A stretch of DNA of 64,000 nucleotides, from contig NZ_LGVW01000012.1 in the NCBI RefSeq assembly GCF_001263335.1, positions 161,840 through 225,839 on the forward strand, given 5' to 3'. The notes beneath the pieces are model-generated. The model searched no databases and had not been told where the DNA came from. It saw nothing but the letters and a program-made list of their open reading frames with translations. Both the position numbers and the translations under genes were made by a program. Source of the stretch: Dichelobacter nodosus (lineage in GTDB: Bacteria > Pseudomonadota > Gammaproteobacteria > Cardiobacteriales > Cardiobacteriaceae). This document shows, piece after piece, positions 18,530-27,648 of the stretch. Numbering within the stretch: the stretch's first letter is position 1; each line of letters starts with the position of its first letter.

Positions 18530-19087
18530 ATGCAAAAAAAAGAAAAAGAGTATGACGAATTTGGGCGCGTGATTCGAGAAAATCGTTCGGCATTAAAACG
18601 TGAGCGCCAAGAAATTAAGCTTTTTGTGATGGAACTGCTTAAATTGCCGGCAAAACAATACGCGCTGTTGCCGTTATCGCCGGTAACGCAGGCGGCTTTT
18701 ATTGAAGGCAAACGATTAAGCGGAAACGCTTTTCAGCGGCATTTAAATTATTTGGTGCGGCTGATTTCCGAGCACGATATTGAGCAAATTCGTTATGCAC
18801 ATCAAACCGTTAATCACCCTTATCTGCATCACGATCAAAAAAATCAACGGATTTTGCGCGAAATTGATCGTTTACTCGCCGATGATCCCGATATTTTTCC
18901 GGAATTAATTGCGTTATATGCCGATTTTGATATTCAATACGTGCGCCAATTATGCCGTGCCGAGCAAAAATATCGTCAGGCGCAAGCAATGTTGCCGGAA
19001 GAAGAACGCGGTCACCGCATCGGCAAACATCAGCGCCGTTTGCAACAGTATTTACATCATCTCGTTTTAAAAAAGAGCGCTGAATAA
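18530..19087 (+). CDS. darP: Ribosome-associated protein DarP (YjgA, DUF615)
   Basis: The 185-residue, highly charged helical protein matches the YjgA/DUF615 family: KEYDEFGRVIRENRSALKRE at the N-terminus, QAAFIEGKRLSGNAFQRHL in the middle, and ALYADFDIQYVRQLCRAE followed by the Arg-rich KHQRRLQQYLH at the end. E. coli DarP acts late in 50S subunit assembly. The stop codon shares one base with the hemW start (TAATG), so the two are coupled. Confidence 0.9.
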   Translation: MQKKEKEYDEFGRVIRENRSALKRERQEIKLFVMELLKLPAKQYALLPLSPVTQAAFIEGKRLSGNAFQRHLNYLVRLISEHDIEQIRYAHQTVNHPYLHHDQKNQRILREIDRLLADDPDIFPELIALYADFDIQYVRQLCRAEQKYRQAQAMLPEEERGHRIGKHQRRLQQYLHHLVLKKSAE

Positions 19088-20235
19088 TGCTTGATCCGGC
19101 TCGTATTCCGCTGTCGCTTTATATTCATATTCCTTGGTGTTTGCGAAAATGTCCGTATTGTGATTTTAATTCACATGCTCGCACCGCCGATGACAACGAA
19201 TCGGCATATGTTCATCATTTATTGCAAGATTTTTCCCTCGATTATGACGGAAGACCGTTGCACAGCGTTTTCATCGGCGGCGGCACGCCCAGCCTTTTTC
19301 ACAGTGAACAGATTGCTTTATTGTTAGACGAATTAAGGCAGCGCGCTGATTTTACCGATGATTGTGAAATTACGTTGGAAGCCAATCCCGCAACTTTTGA
19401 GCAACAAAAATTTAGCGCTTATCGGCAAAGCGGCATTAATCGTTTATCGTTGGGCATTCAAAGCCTGCAGCCGCGGCATTTGCAGCAATTAGGGCGTGTG
19501 CACAGCGCTGATGAAGCAAAACAGGCATTGCGTCTTGCGCAATCGATGAATTTTCATCAAATTAACACTGATGTGATGTTTGCTTTGCCGGCGCAAACGC
19601 TCGACGAGGCGCGCGCTGATTTACAAAAAATCATAGCGTTAGGCGCGGAACATATCAGTTGGTATCAATTAACGATTGAACCAAATACCGCTTTTTTTGT
19701 GCGACCGCCCAAAGCGTTGCCCGATTCGGATCAACAAGTGGAATTGTATGAAAACGGCAGCGCTTTTTTGCGCGCACAGGGTTTTAATCAATATGAAGTG
19801 AGCGCGTGGACGAAAACCACGCCCGCCAAACATAATATGAATTACTGGCTTTTCGGCGATTATCTCGGCATCGGCGCCGGTGCTCACAGCAAAATCACGA
19901 TAGCCGACGGCAAAATTATGCGGCAAAGTAAATATCGCGCGCCGGCGGCGTATCAAGCGCGCAGCGGTCGCAATCGTAATCCTTACCAAGATAATTGCCG
20001 CCGCGTGCCAAAAACGGAGCAGGCGTTTGAAGTAATGATGAATGGATTGCGTTTGCGCGCGGGTTTTCCTACCGCTTTTTTGGCGCAACGAAGCGATTTG
20101 GATTTATCCGATCTGATGCCAACATTGCTGCCGTTAATTGACCGCGGTTTAATCGATGCTGATATTGCAGAGTGCATTGTGACGACGCCGCGCGGTTTTT
20201 CTTTATTAAATAATGTATTAGAAGCATTTTTGTAA
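19087..20235 (+). CDS. hemW: HemW, radical SAM heme chaperone
   Basis: The radical SAM cluster motif CLRKCPYCDFNSH is at residues ~19-31 (CxxxCxxC plus the extra Phe-Asn-Ser-His typical of HemW/HemN relatives). FIGGGTPSLF and ITLEANPATFE follow, then SLGIQSLQ and GLGAGAHSK-like GIGAGAHSK. At 382 residues it is shorter than true coproporphyrinogen dehydrogenase HemN (~450) and fits HemW, which inserts heme into respiratory enzymes. It is coupled to darP. Confidence 0.92.
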   Translation: MLDPARIPLSLYIHIPWCLRKCPYCDFNSHARTADDNESAYVHHLLQDFSLDYDGRPLHSVFIGGGTPSLFHSEQIALLLDELRQRADFTDDCEITLEANPATFEQQKFSAYRQSGINRLSLGIQSLQPRHLQQLGRVHSADEAKQALRLAQSMNFHQINTDVMFALPAQTLDEARADLQKIIALGAEHISWYQLTIEPNTAFFVRPPKALPDSDQQVELYENGSAFLRAQGFNQYEVSAWTKTTPAKHNMNYWLFGDYLGIGAGAHSKITIADGKIMRQSKYRAPAAYQARSGRNRNPYQDNCRRVPKTEQAFEVMMNGLRLRAGFPTAFLAQRSDLDLSDLMPTLLPLIDRGLIDADIAECIVTTPRGFSLLNNVLEAFL

Positions 20236-20373
20236 CATTTATTTGCCGTGTTTTTCGCAAGGAAATTGCGGTAATTGCGTTGAAAATATCGGGGTTTTCT
20301 ACGATTTTTTCATCAGAAGTGGAGTTTACAGTTTCGTTATATTTCAAGATAATGACAGCCGGTTACGTGCTCA

Positions 20374-20402
20374 TCGTCAATAACAAACGATCACGGTACA
20401 AT
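20374..20402 (+). promoter_or_regulatory. Probable sigma-70 promoter of the CstA-type gene
   Basis: TCGTCA (4/6 of -35) and TACAAT (5/6 of -10) are separated by 17 bases and lie 34 bases before the start codon. The preceding 140 bases hold no gene. Confidence 0.6.
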
Positions 20403-20435
20403 TAGCACGTATCATTTCAAAATAGGGGAGGAAAT

Positions 20436-21956
20436 ATGGCGATTTTTTTATTTTGTGTCGCAGCATTAATCATGGGCTATTTTGTCTATGGATTTGTTGT
20501 GGAAAAGGTTTTTGGGTTGAAACCTTATCGTACAACGCCGGCTTATGAACAAGCCGACGGCGTGGATTACGTTCCGATGTCAAAAACCAAAGTGTGGTTA
20601 ATTCAATTGTTAAATATTGCCGGCACGGGACCGATTTTTGGGCCAATTATGGGCGCGTTATACGGACCTGTTGCCATGATTTGGATTGTAATTGGCTGTA
20701 TTTTTGCGGGCGCGGTGCATGATTATTTTTGTGGCATGATTTCTATCCGCAACGGCGGCGCATCAATTCCGAATATGGCAGGGCGTTATTTAGCTGCTCC
20801 AGTAAAACATTTTATTAATATTATCGCTTTGATTTTATTGGTTTTAGTGGGCGTGGTGTTTGTGGTTTCTCCAGCAGGATTGTTAACAAATCTCACGGAG
20901 CAAGCTTTGGGGCGCAGCGGTGATTTAGTCGCACAAGGCAATCCTGTTCACGATAGTTTGGTGATGATTTGGGTGGGAATTATTTTCTTTTACTACATCA
21001 TCGCAACTTTATTGCCGATCGATAAAATCATCGGGCGGATTTATCCTTTTTTCGGCGCTTTATTGATGTTTATGACTGGCGGCATGTTAGTTGGTTTGTT
21101 GTGTGAAGGTATTCCTTTATTTCAAACCATTGGTTTAGAAAACGGTGTCGCCGTGCAGGATTTTTTCAGTAATTTCCACCCGCAAGCGGCAAATACGCCG
21201 ATTTGGCCGTTGATTTTCATCACGATTACTTGCGGCTCGATTTCTGGATTCCACGCCACGCAAACGCCGATGATGGCGCGTTGTATCAAAAATGAACGCG
21301 AGGGACGTTTTGTTTTCTATGGCGCGATGATTACCGAAGGCATTATTGCTTTGATTTGGTGCATGGTTGGTTTGAGTTTTTATGATGATACGCAAACTTT
21401 GATCGAAACGATTAAAGTGGGAACGCCGTCGAAAGTTGTTTTTGATGCGGCGATGTCAATGCTGGGTCATTTTGGCGGCTTTTTAGCGGTATTAGGCGTG
21501 GTGGTGTTACCGATTACTTCTGGCGATACTGCATTCCGCGCTGCGCGTTTACAAATTGCCGAATTTTTTAAAATCGATCAAACGGGAGTTAATAAACGTT
21601 TATTGATTTGTATTCCTTTATTTGCCATCGGCGCGGTGTTAACCAAATTAGATTTTAGTATTTTATGGCGCTATTTTGGTTGGGCAAACCAAACTACCGG
21701 TATGATTATGTTATGGACGGCAGCGGCTTATTTGTACCGTCACGGAAAATTCCATTGGGTTTGTACTATTCCCGCGATTTTTATGACCGTTATTTGCGCA
21801 ACGTATCTTTGTTACGCAAAAATTGGTTTTGGTTTGGCGTGGTCGCTTTCTTGCGTGATCGGCGCGGGAATTGCCGTGATTTGTACGGGATTATTTTTCG
21901 CTTTAATCCGTCCTAATATTGCCACGATTGCTGCCGCGCGCGATTCTGGTGATTAA
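20436..21956 (+). CDS. CstA-family carbon starvation / peptide-pyruvate transporter
   Basis: This 506-residue, ~13-14-helix membrane protein has the CstA hallmarks: FGLKPYRTTPAYEQADGVDY, AGTGPIFGPIMGALYGP, GAVHDYFCGMISIRNGGASI and, near the middle, TCGSISGFHATQTPMMARC. It is the short CstA form, lacking the long C-terminal region of the ~700-residue E. coli protein. Family members import peptides or pyruvate when preferred carbon is short, which fits an organism living on protein. GGGGAGG precedes the start, a promoter lies upstream and a terminator downstream, so it is a single-gene unit. Confidence 0.9.
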   Translation: MAIFLFCVAALIMGYFVYGFVVEKVFGLKPYRTTPAYEQADGVDYVPMSKTKVWLIQLLNIAGTGPIFGPIMGALYGPVAMIWIVIGCIFAGAVHDYFCGMISIRNGGASIPNMAGRYLAAPVKHFINIIALILLVLVGVVFVVSPAGLLTNLTEQALGRSGDLVAQGNPVHDSLVMIWVGIIFFYYIIATLLPIDKIIGRIYPFFGALLMFMTGGMLVGLLCEGIPLFQTIGLENGVAVQDFFSNFHPQAANTPIWPLIFITITCGSISGFHATQTPMMARCIKNEREGRFVFYGAMITEGIIALIWCMVGLSFYDDTQTLIETIKVGTPSKVVFDAAMSMLGHFGGFLAVLGVVVLPITSGDTAFRAARLQIAEFFKIDQTGVNKRLLICIPLFAIGAVLTKLDFSILWRYFGWANQTTGMIMLWTAAAYLYRHGKFHWVCTIPAIFMTVICATYLCYAKIGFGLAWSLSCVIGAGIAVICTGLFFALIRPNIATIAAARDSGD

Positions 21957-21966
21957 TCATTAATAG

Positions 21967-21996
21967 AAATGCCCAGTAAACTCTGGGCATTTTTTT
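21967..21996 (+). terminator. Intrinsic terminator after the CstA-type gene
   Basis: A 10-bp perfect stem (AAATGCCCAG / CTGGGCATTT, loop TAAACT) runs into seven Ts. Confidence 0.9.
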
Positions 21997-22171
21997 ATCT
22001 TGCCATTCTAAGCAAACAGTTAAGAATTGTTATTATTTTGCTTTATTATGAGTTCTTTGGAACATTTGTTTTCATTATTTAAAACAATTGATTATATTTT
22101 TATCCTTTAATTTAAATGAGTTACAACGTATATTGTTCGTCTTCATTAACGATTGTTTCTAAGGAAAAACT

Positions 22172-23074
22172 ATGAATGCGACAAAAGCCACCATGATTGG
22201 TTTGATGGCAGTGTTGTTATGGAGTGGTATTGTTGGATTATTTCGGCGCATGAGCGAATTATACGGTGTCATCGGAGGCGCCACGCTGACTTATACGTCT
22301 GCCGCAATAATTCTGATTTTAATCAATGGAATACCCAAATTATCTGATTTTTCAAGAAAATATTTATTTTGGGGCACCGTCTTTTTTGTGGGTTGTGAAT
22401 TTTGTTTAGCGTTATCCATTGGTTACGCGCAAAATGGACGGCAAACGATTGAAGTCGGCATGGTGAATTATCTTTGGCCGAGTTTAACAATTTTATCTAC
22501 CATTTTATTTGCCGGTAAAAAAGCAAAATGGTGGATTGCCATTGGTTTTTTATTGTCTTTTGTGGGCATTTCTTGGGTGCTGGGCGGCGGATTGAATTGG
22601 AAAATGATGGGGCAGAATATTTTAGCCAATCCGTTTAGTTATGTTGCCGCATTATGCAGTGCTTCCAGCTGGGCAGCGTATTGCACGATTACCGTGAAAT
22701 GGGCAGACGGAAAAGATGCTACTTCTTTGTTTTTCTTGGTAATTTCTATTTTATTTTGGGTGCGTTTTTATCAATCCAACGAACCTGCTTTACATTTCAC
22801 CGGCTCTTCCATCATATTTTTACTCGCTGCCGGCGGCGTTTTAGGATTGGGTTATGCGGTGTGGAATATCGGCATTTTATACGGCAACGTTACGATTCTC
22901 GCCGGCGCTTCCTATTTTATTCCTATTTTTTCCGCAATTATTTCCGCTTATTTACTCGACACGCCTTTAAGCCACGATTTTTGGTTGGGCGCCTCGATGG
23001 TGGTCGCCGGATCGATTGTTTGCTGGCTGGCAACTCTTAACGCTGACAAGGTTAAAAATAGCGTCAAAGCATAA
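22172..23074 (+). CDS. yddG: YddG-type DMT (EamA) amino-acid exporter
   Basis: The 300-residue protein has ten predicted membrane helices in two EamA repeats. VLLWSGIVGLFRRMSELYG at the start and GMVNYLWPSLTILSTILF in the first half closely resemble YddG, the aromatic amino acid exporter; GLGYAVWNIGILYGNV and SYFIPIFSAIISAYLL mark the second repeat. Export of surplus amino acids would suit a peptide-consuming organism, an inference. The 215 bp before it are AT-rich with no gene. A hairpin terminator follows. Confidence 0.87.
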   Translation: MNATKATMIGLMAVLLWSGIVGLFRRMSELYGVIGGATLTYTSAAIILILINGIPKLSDFSRKYLFWGTVFFVGCEFCLALSIGYAQNGRQTIEVGMVNYLWPSLTILSTILFAGKKAKWWIAIGFLLSFVGISWVLGGGLNWKMMGQNILANPFSYVAALCSASSWAAYCTITVKWADGKDATSLFFLVISILFWVRFYQSNEPALHFTGSSIIFLLAAGGVLGLGYAVWNIGILYGNVTILAGASYFIPIFSAIISAYLLDTPLSHDFWLGASMVVAGSIVCWLATLNADKVKNSVKA

Positions 23075-23111
23075 TTTTTACCGCAATAAAAATTTTTTAA
23101 ATTGATTTTTT

Positions 23112-23140
23112 ACCGCACAACGAAAGGATGCGGTTTTTTA
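23112..23140 (+). terminator. Intrinsic terminator after yddG
   Basis: ACCGCA and TGCGGT pair across an 11-base loop and are followed by six Ts. The rest of the ~300-base gap to the next gene (23141-23337) is very AT-rich and shows nothing I can name apart from the Fur-like site near its end. Confidence 0.7.
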
Positions 23141-23337
23141 TTTTGGTGAAAATTGTGATAATGAGATTTAATCTTAATTATATTTATTATTGTGAATAAT
23201 TTTTAAATAATAAAAAGTTTTTTAAAATATTGAATTCATAATTCGCAATTTATTTTGATTTTATTAACAAAATATTTATATAAAAATCAATGGTGATAAA
23301 AAAATAGATTGATTTTTAATGGCATTTAGTAGATCTT

Positions 23338-23356
23338 TATAAGAATGATTATCTTT
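23338..23356 (+). promoter_or_regulatory. Fur-box-like site before the ferrous iron operon
   Basis: The core TAAGAATGATTATCT (23340-23354) matches 11 of 14 defined positions of the 7-1-7 Fur consensus TGATAATnATTATCA, with the right half nearly perfect. It lies about 20 bases before the first start codon of an operon ending in feoA-feoB, so iron repression is likely. It was read by eye and not scored. Confidence 0.65.
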
Positions 23357-23376
23357 CAACAATATTGGAGTTAATG

Positions 23377-23679
23377 ATGCATAAAAAAATATTACCGATG
23401 ATTTTTGTTTTTTCTGCCGGCGTGATGGCGCATACGCCTCTTTTTAATTGTATGGATGAAGGCGATGGTTCTATTTTATGTGAAGGCGGTTTTTCTGATG
23501 GATCTTCTGCCGCAAATGTAGAAATTGTGGTGAAAAGCAGCGATGGACAAACAATTCTCACGAGTAAATTAGATGAAAATAGCGAAATTGTTTTTCAAAA
23601 ACCTGAAGGCGCGTTTCGTGTCATGTTCAACGCAGGGGAAGGGCATAATTTAGAAATTTCTAGTGACAACATTAAGTAA
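23377..23679 (+). CDS. Small exported protein heading the iron operon
   Basis: The 100-residue protein has a signal peptide (KKILPMIFVFSAGVMA, cleavage before HTPLF) and two cysteines in the mature part (FNCMDEGDGSILCEGG) flanking an acidic turn that could bind metal or form a disulphide. The C-terminal half looks like a small beta-sandwich ending in VMFNAGEGHNLEIS, a pattern I associate with periplasmic accessory proteins of nickel/cobalt-type uptake systems. The GGAG site is 6 nt from the ATG at 23377 and only 3 from the ATG at 23374, so the later one is used. It is first in the Fur-box-headed run to feoB. Exact function unknown. Confidence 0.75.
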   Translation: MHKKILPMIFVFSAGVMAHTPLFNCMDEGDGSILCEGGFSDGSSAANVEIVVKSSDGQTILTSKLDENSEIVFQKPEGAFRVMFNAGEGHNLEISSDNIK

Positions 23680-23694
23680 TTTGGGAAGATTATC

Positions 23695-24492
23695 ATGAAA
23701 AATAAATTACTCATCGCGTTTTTTCTGGTTTTTACTGCCGTTCGGGCGCACGCGCATTTTCAATTAATTTATACGCCGGAAGTTCATTTAGATGCTGAAC
23801 GCGTTATTCCCGTTGCTTTGATTTTTGCTCATCCAATGGAAAATGGTTTTGTGATGGATATGGAAAAGCCGGAGCAATTTTATTATCTCTTTAAAAACAA
23901 AAAAGAAGATTTATTACCAAAACTCAAACCAATTACTTTTTCCGGCACGGAAAATCAAGCTGCGGCTTTTACAACCGAGGTAAATATCCGCCGCAATGGT
24001 GATTATATTTTTGTATTAAAACCGGCGCCGTATTATGAAAAAAGTGAAGATATTTATATCCAACAAATTACGAAATCATATGTGAATAAAGGAAATTTTC
24101 CCGATGATTGGTCAAAAGAAATCGGACTGCCCACCGAAATCGTACCGCTAAATAAACCAACCAATATCATTGCCGGCTCCACATTTAGCGGACGCGTATT
24201 ATCCGCCGGAAAACCCGCTGCCGGCGTAGAAATTGAAATCGAATATCTCGCGGCTGAGCCTGATCTCAGTAAAAATGCGCCCGTTTCTCATAAAAAATTA
24301 ACTGCCGCAGGTGGTAGCATCGTTGCTATAACAGATGATAACGGCGTGTTTACTTTTGGCATTCCGAAAGCCGGTTTTTGGGGATTTGCTGCATTAGGTT
24401 CTGGCGCAGAAAAAGAATATAAGGGCAAACCGTTGAGTCAAGATGCGGTTATTTGGATTCGCGCTGAGGAATTGGCAACAGAATCATTGTAA
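23695..24492 (+). CDS. DUF4198-family periplasmic protein
   Basis: The 265-residue protein has a signal peptide (LLIAFFLVFTAVRAHA, cleavage before HFQLI) and the layout of the DUF4198 family: an N-terminal beta domain beginning with HF and containing IFAHPMENGFVMDM, and a C-terminal transthyretin-like repeat (SAGKPAAGVEIEIEYL, then TDDNGVFTFGIPKAGFWGF). Family members accompany metal uptake systems. Here it lies 15 bp behind another exported protein and 44 bp before feoA, so it probably helps deliver metal to, or protect it near, the FeoB permease. That role is inferred from position only. Confidence 0.82.
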   Translation: MKNKLLIAFFLVFTAVRAHAHFQLIYTPEVHLDAERVIPVALIFAHPMENGFVMDMEKPEQFYYLFKNKKEDLLPKLKPITFSGTENQAAAFTTEVNIRRNGDYIFVLKPAPYYEKSEDIYIQQITKSYVNKGNFPDDWSKEIGLPTEIVPLNKPTNIIAGSTFSGRVLSAGKPAAGVEIEIEYLAAEPDLSKNAPVSHKKLTAAGGSIVAITDDNGVFTFGIPKAGFWGFAALGSGAEKEYKGKPLSQDAVIWIRAEELATESL

Positions 24493-24536
24493 ATTCTCCC
24501 GAATGATGGGCGCGCCAAGCGACAGGATTTAAAAAA

Positions 24537-24785
24537 ATGAAAAAAGAATATGCTGTGCAAAATTTAAACTCCCTCAAAACAGGTCAGCAAGCTTACGTGG
24601 CCCGCATTTTAAACACTGATCATTTAATGCGGCGTCGTTTGATGGATTTAGGATTCATGGTTGGCACGGAAATTACGTTTATTCGCCCTGCACCGTTAAA
24701 CGATCCGATTGAAATTCGTCTGGATAACGCCTTTATTTCTTTGCGGCGTGAAGAAGCTCAAGGCATTGAGGTGCGGTTAAAATGA
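24537..24785 (+). CDS. feoA: Ferrous iron transport protein A
   Basis: FeoA is a small SH3-like cytoplasmic partner of FeoB. The 82-residue protein shows LMRRRLMDLGFMVGTEITFIRPAPLNDPIEIRL, the core of the family, and ends with SLRREEAQGIEV. Its stop overlaps the feoB start (ATGA). Confidence 0.93.
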   Translation: MKKEYAVQNLNSLKTGQQAYVARILNTDHLMRRRLMDLGFMVGTEITFIRPAPLNDPIEIRLDNAFISLRREEAQGIEVRLK

Positions 24786-27280
24786 GCGCCGAGAAGATTT
24801 TAGCGGCGTTGGTTGGTCAACAAAATTGCGGAAAATCTACTTTATTCAATGCATTAACGGGACTGCAACAGCATATTGCAAATTATCCGGGCGTTACCGT
24901 TGATAAAAAAAGCGGCTTTTTTACGTACCGCGATCGGAAAATAGAACTTGTGGATTTGCCGGGAACGTATGCGCTAACGTCTTTTTCGCCGGAAGAACGT
25001 GTGGCGCGTGCGTTTTTAATCCAGCAAAAGCCAGATGTGATTGTTAACGTGGTGGACGCGGCGAATTTAGTGCGCGGTTTATATTTAACTTATCAATTAA
25101 TGCCGTTACGGCGCCCCATGTTATTAGTGCTCAATATGATGGATAGAGCGGAATATTTGGGCTTACACATTGATATTGAACAACTTTCATCATATTTAGG
25201 CATTCCCGTTATTGCCGCGGTGGGCTGCAAAACGCAAGGCATAGAAGCCATACGAGAACAAATTCTTGCCACAGCCGATCGGGCGGCTGTGGCAAATTTA
25301 TATCCATCGGCGCAACTCGATGCTTTGATTGAACCGATTGCTCGCGATTGGGAAAAAGAAATTCCGTTGCCGCAGTATCCCGCGCGTTGGGCGGCTGAAA
25401 AAATTTTGGAACGTGATGGTGAGATTGCTCAAGTTGCCGAAAAAGCCGCGCCAGAAGCGTGGAAGATATTGGCGCAAACTGCGGAAACTTTGATGAACGC
25501 TTACGCCGAACAATACGGCAATTCGGCAAGCGACGATTTAATGGCAGCGCGTAACGTCGCGGCAAAAAAAGCTGTAGAAATCGCGGTGACACAAACCGGC
25601 GCGCGGCGCGCTTCTGTGACCGAGTTTTTAGATGCTTTGTTGCTGCATCGATTTTTAGCGCCGTTTTTTTTGTTATTTATTATTTGGCTTATTTACCAAT
25701 TAGCGATTGTTCAAGGTTATCAATTAACGCAGCTGACTTGGCCAATTTTGGCGAATTTCCGCACGTTTGTGAGCCAATTATTGCCTGATGCTGGATTTTT
25801 AATTGATCCGCAAATCCGATCGATGACTTTATGGGCGCTTGATTCTGCGAATACTTTGCTTAATTATGTGCCGATTTTTTTAATTTTATTTGCCTTGATT
25901 GCTATTTTGGAAGATAGCGGTTATATGGCGCGGATTGCGTTCGTCTTAGATCGCATTTTGCATCGTTTTGGTTTGCACGGGCAATCGACGTTACCGCTGA
26001 TTTTAGCGGGGGTTTTTGCCGGCGGTTGTGCGGTTCCGGCGGTGATGGCAACCAAAGGTATTCCCGATACGCGGGCGCGTATGGCAACGATTTTAACCGC
26101 GCCTTTTATGAATTGTTTGGCGAAAGTACCGCTTTATACGTTGTTAGTGAGCATTTATTTTCCGCAACATAACAGCTTGATTTTATTTTATATTGCAACG
26201 ATTACGATCATCATCGCGTTATTGGTGGCAAAACTGTTAACGTCTTCCGTGTTGCGTTCGATGGAAACGGCGCCTTTTGTGATGGAGTTGCCGCATTATC
26301 ATCTTCCGAGCGTCAAAATGGTGTTACGGCGCGCTTTTGACCGCACGTGGATTTATATTAAAAAAGTCGGCACGATTGTGTTAGCCGTGGCGACGGTGGT
26401 TTACGTATTGCTGCAATTTCCTGATTTGGATCAAAAAACGCGTCACCATTTTCAAACGCAGGCGGAGCAATCGATCGTGCGGTTTTATCAAGAAATGGAC
26501 AATAATCCACATCGTTCGGCAGTGGCAACGCAGGCGGATTTGATTCAATTATTGAATGTTTATAACGATTACCGCAGCGAAAAATTATTCAATCAGCGTT
26601 CGGCAGAACAATTAAAAGCAAAATATCAAAAACGTTATCCGCAGTTTTATTCGTTTTTAGAACCCAATCAAGATGTTGTGGCAAAAAAGGCGCAGCGGTC
26701 TTTAAAAAAAATGGAGCAAACCCGTAAACAATTGCGGCGGCAAATGAAGGAATTGCGCATTGAAAATAGTTTTTTGGGACGCACAGGGCGCGCGTTGGAG
26801 CCGGTAACGCAATTTGCGCATTTTGATTGGAAAATAAATGTCGCTTTATTAAGTTCATTTGCAGCACGCGAAAGCAGCGTGGCGACTTTGGGCGTTTTAT
26901 TTGGGCAAGATGAAGGCGAAAATAAAACTTTGGAAGCGCGAATAGAACAAGCGGGCGCGGCGCACGGTTATGACGCGTTAACGGCAGTGGCGTTAATGAT
27001 CTTTTTTGTGATTTATCCGCCGTGTTTAGCGACGGTGATCGTGATTCGTTTGCAGACGGGATCGTATCGTTGGATGCTTTTTTCGATTATTTTTCCGGTT
27101 TCGTTGGGATTGTTGGTTGCCAGTCTCGTTTATTGTGTGGGACGATTTTGGGCATTATCCGGCGTGCAGGTTTTTTCGTTATTTTATGCCGTTGCTTTAT
27201 TTTTATTGTTGGTGGTGGGATTTTTCCCGAAAAAATGGGCGCGCGGCAGAAATTTATGTACGGTTGAGCAAATAAAATGA
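24782..27280 (+). CDS. feoB: Ferrous iron permease FeoB (with an enlarged soluble loop)
   Basis: FeoB imports Fe2+ across the inner membrane. The N-terminal G domain has G1 GQQNCGKSTLFNAL (residues ~12-25), G3 DLPGTYALTSFSPEE and G4 NMMD. The helical spacer runs to about residue 280; the two Gate regions contain SGYMARIAFVLDR / GVFAGGCAVPAVMATKGI and LGRTGRALEPVTQF / SSFAARESSVATLGVLFG. At 832 residues it is longer than the ~770-residue E. coli protein. The extra length is mainly a hydrophilic, Lys/Gln-rich segment (residues ~545-665) between a membrane helix and LGRTGRALEP. It overlaps feoA and the downstream gene by 4 bp each, forming one tight operon. Confidence 0.95.
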   Translation: MSAEKILAALVGQQNCGKSTLFNALTGLQQHIANYPGVTVDKKSGFFTYRDRKIELVDLPGTYALTSFSPEERVARAFLIQQKPDVIVNVVDAANLVRGLYLTYQLMPLRRPMLLVLNMMDRAEYLGLHIDIEQLSSYLGIPVIAAVGCKTQGIEAIREQILATADRAAVANLYPSAQLDALIEPIARDWEKEIPLPQYPARWAAEKILERDGEIAQVAEKAAPEAWKILAQTAETLMNAYAEQYGNSASDDLMAARNVAAKKAVEIAVTQTGARRASVTEFLDALLLHRFLAPFFLLFIIWLIYQLAIVQGYQLTQLTWPILANFRTFVSQLLPDAGFLIDPQIRSMTLWALDSANTLLNYVPIFLILFALIAILEDSGYMARIAFVLDRILHRFGLHGQSTLPLILAGVFAGGCAVPAVMATKGIPDTRARMATILTAPFMNCLAKVPLYTLLVSIYFPQHNSLILFYIATITIIIALLVAKLLTSSVLRSMETAPFVMELPHYHLPSVKMVLRRAFDRTWIYIKKVGTIVLAVATVVYVLLQFPDLDQKTRHHFQTQAEQSIVRFYQEMDNNPHRSAVATQADLIQLLNVYNDYRSEKLFNQRSAEQLKAKYQKRYPQFYSFLEPNQDVVAKKAQRSLKKMEQTRKQLRRQMKELRIENSFLGRTGRALEPVTQFAHFDWKINVALLSSFAARESSVATLGVLFGQDEGENKTLEARIEQAGAAHGYDALTAVALMIFFVIYPPCLATVIVIRLQTGSYRWMLFSIIFPVSLGLLVASLVYCVGRFWALSGVQVFSLFYAVALFLLLVVGFFPKKWARGRNLCTVEQIK

Positions 27281-27477
27281 TAGCGATTGATTTGAGTCAG
27301 GAAATGGGGCACAGCTTTTTTGAGTACGGCGTGATATTGGTGATTTTTTTGCCGGTGGTTTTTTATTTGTGGCGGCAATTTTTTTCCAAAAAACGCCGTG
27401 GCTGCGGCGCGTGCCCGAGTAATAAAGCGGGCAGCGCGTGTTGTATATTAAAATCTTATTGTCGCGATAAAAATTAA
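27277..27477 (+). CDS. FeoB-associated Cys-rich membrane protein
   Basis: This 66-residue protein has one membrane helix (YGVILVIFLPVVFYLW, residues ~17-32), a basic stop-transfer KKRRG, and a cysteine cluster CGACPSNKAGSACC plus a later Cys. Such small Cys-rich partners are often encoded after feoB and may bind iron or report redox state. It begins within the feoB stop (ATGA). It is not the winged-helix FeoC of enterobacteria. Confidence 0.83.
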   Translation: MIAIDLSQEMGHSFFEYGVILVIFLPVVFYLWRQFFSKKRRGCGACPSNKAGSACCILKSYCRDKN

Positions 27478-27648
27478 TCGGCGGTTTTATTAAAAAATGA
27501 TTCGGCGGAAATGAGCATAACGGCGGTAGAATCGAATCTTGAAATTAAGGTCATACCGTTATCAAAATAACAATGATAATATTTAAAATTATTTTAGATT
27601 AGGACGAACCCAACGGCTGCGCGCTGTTTAGAAAAGGATAATAAGAAA

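Noticed and set aside
20069..20347. Minus-strand open frame after hemW
   Set aside because: Mostly antisense to hemW, no ribosome-binding site and no resemblance to a known protein.
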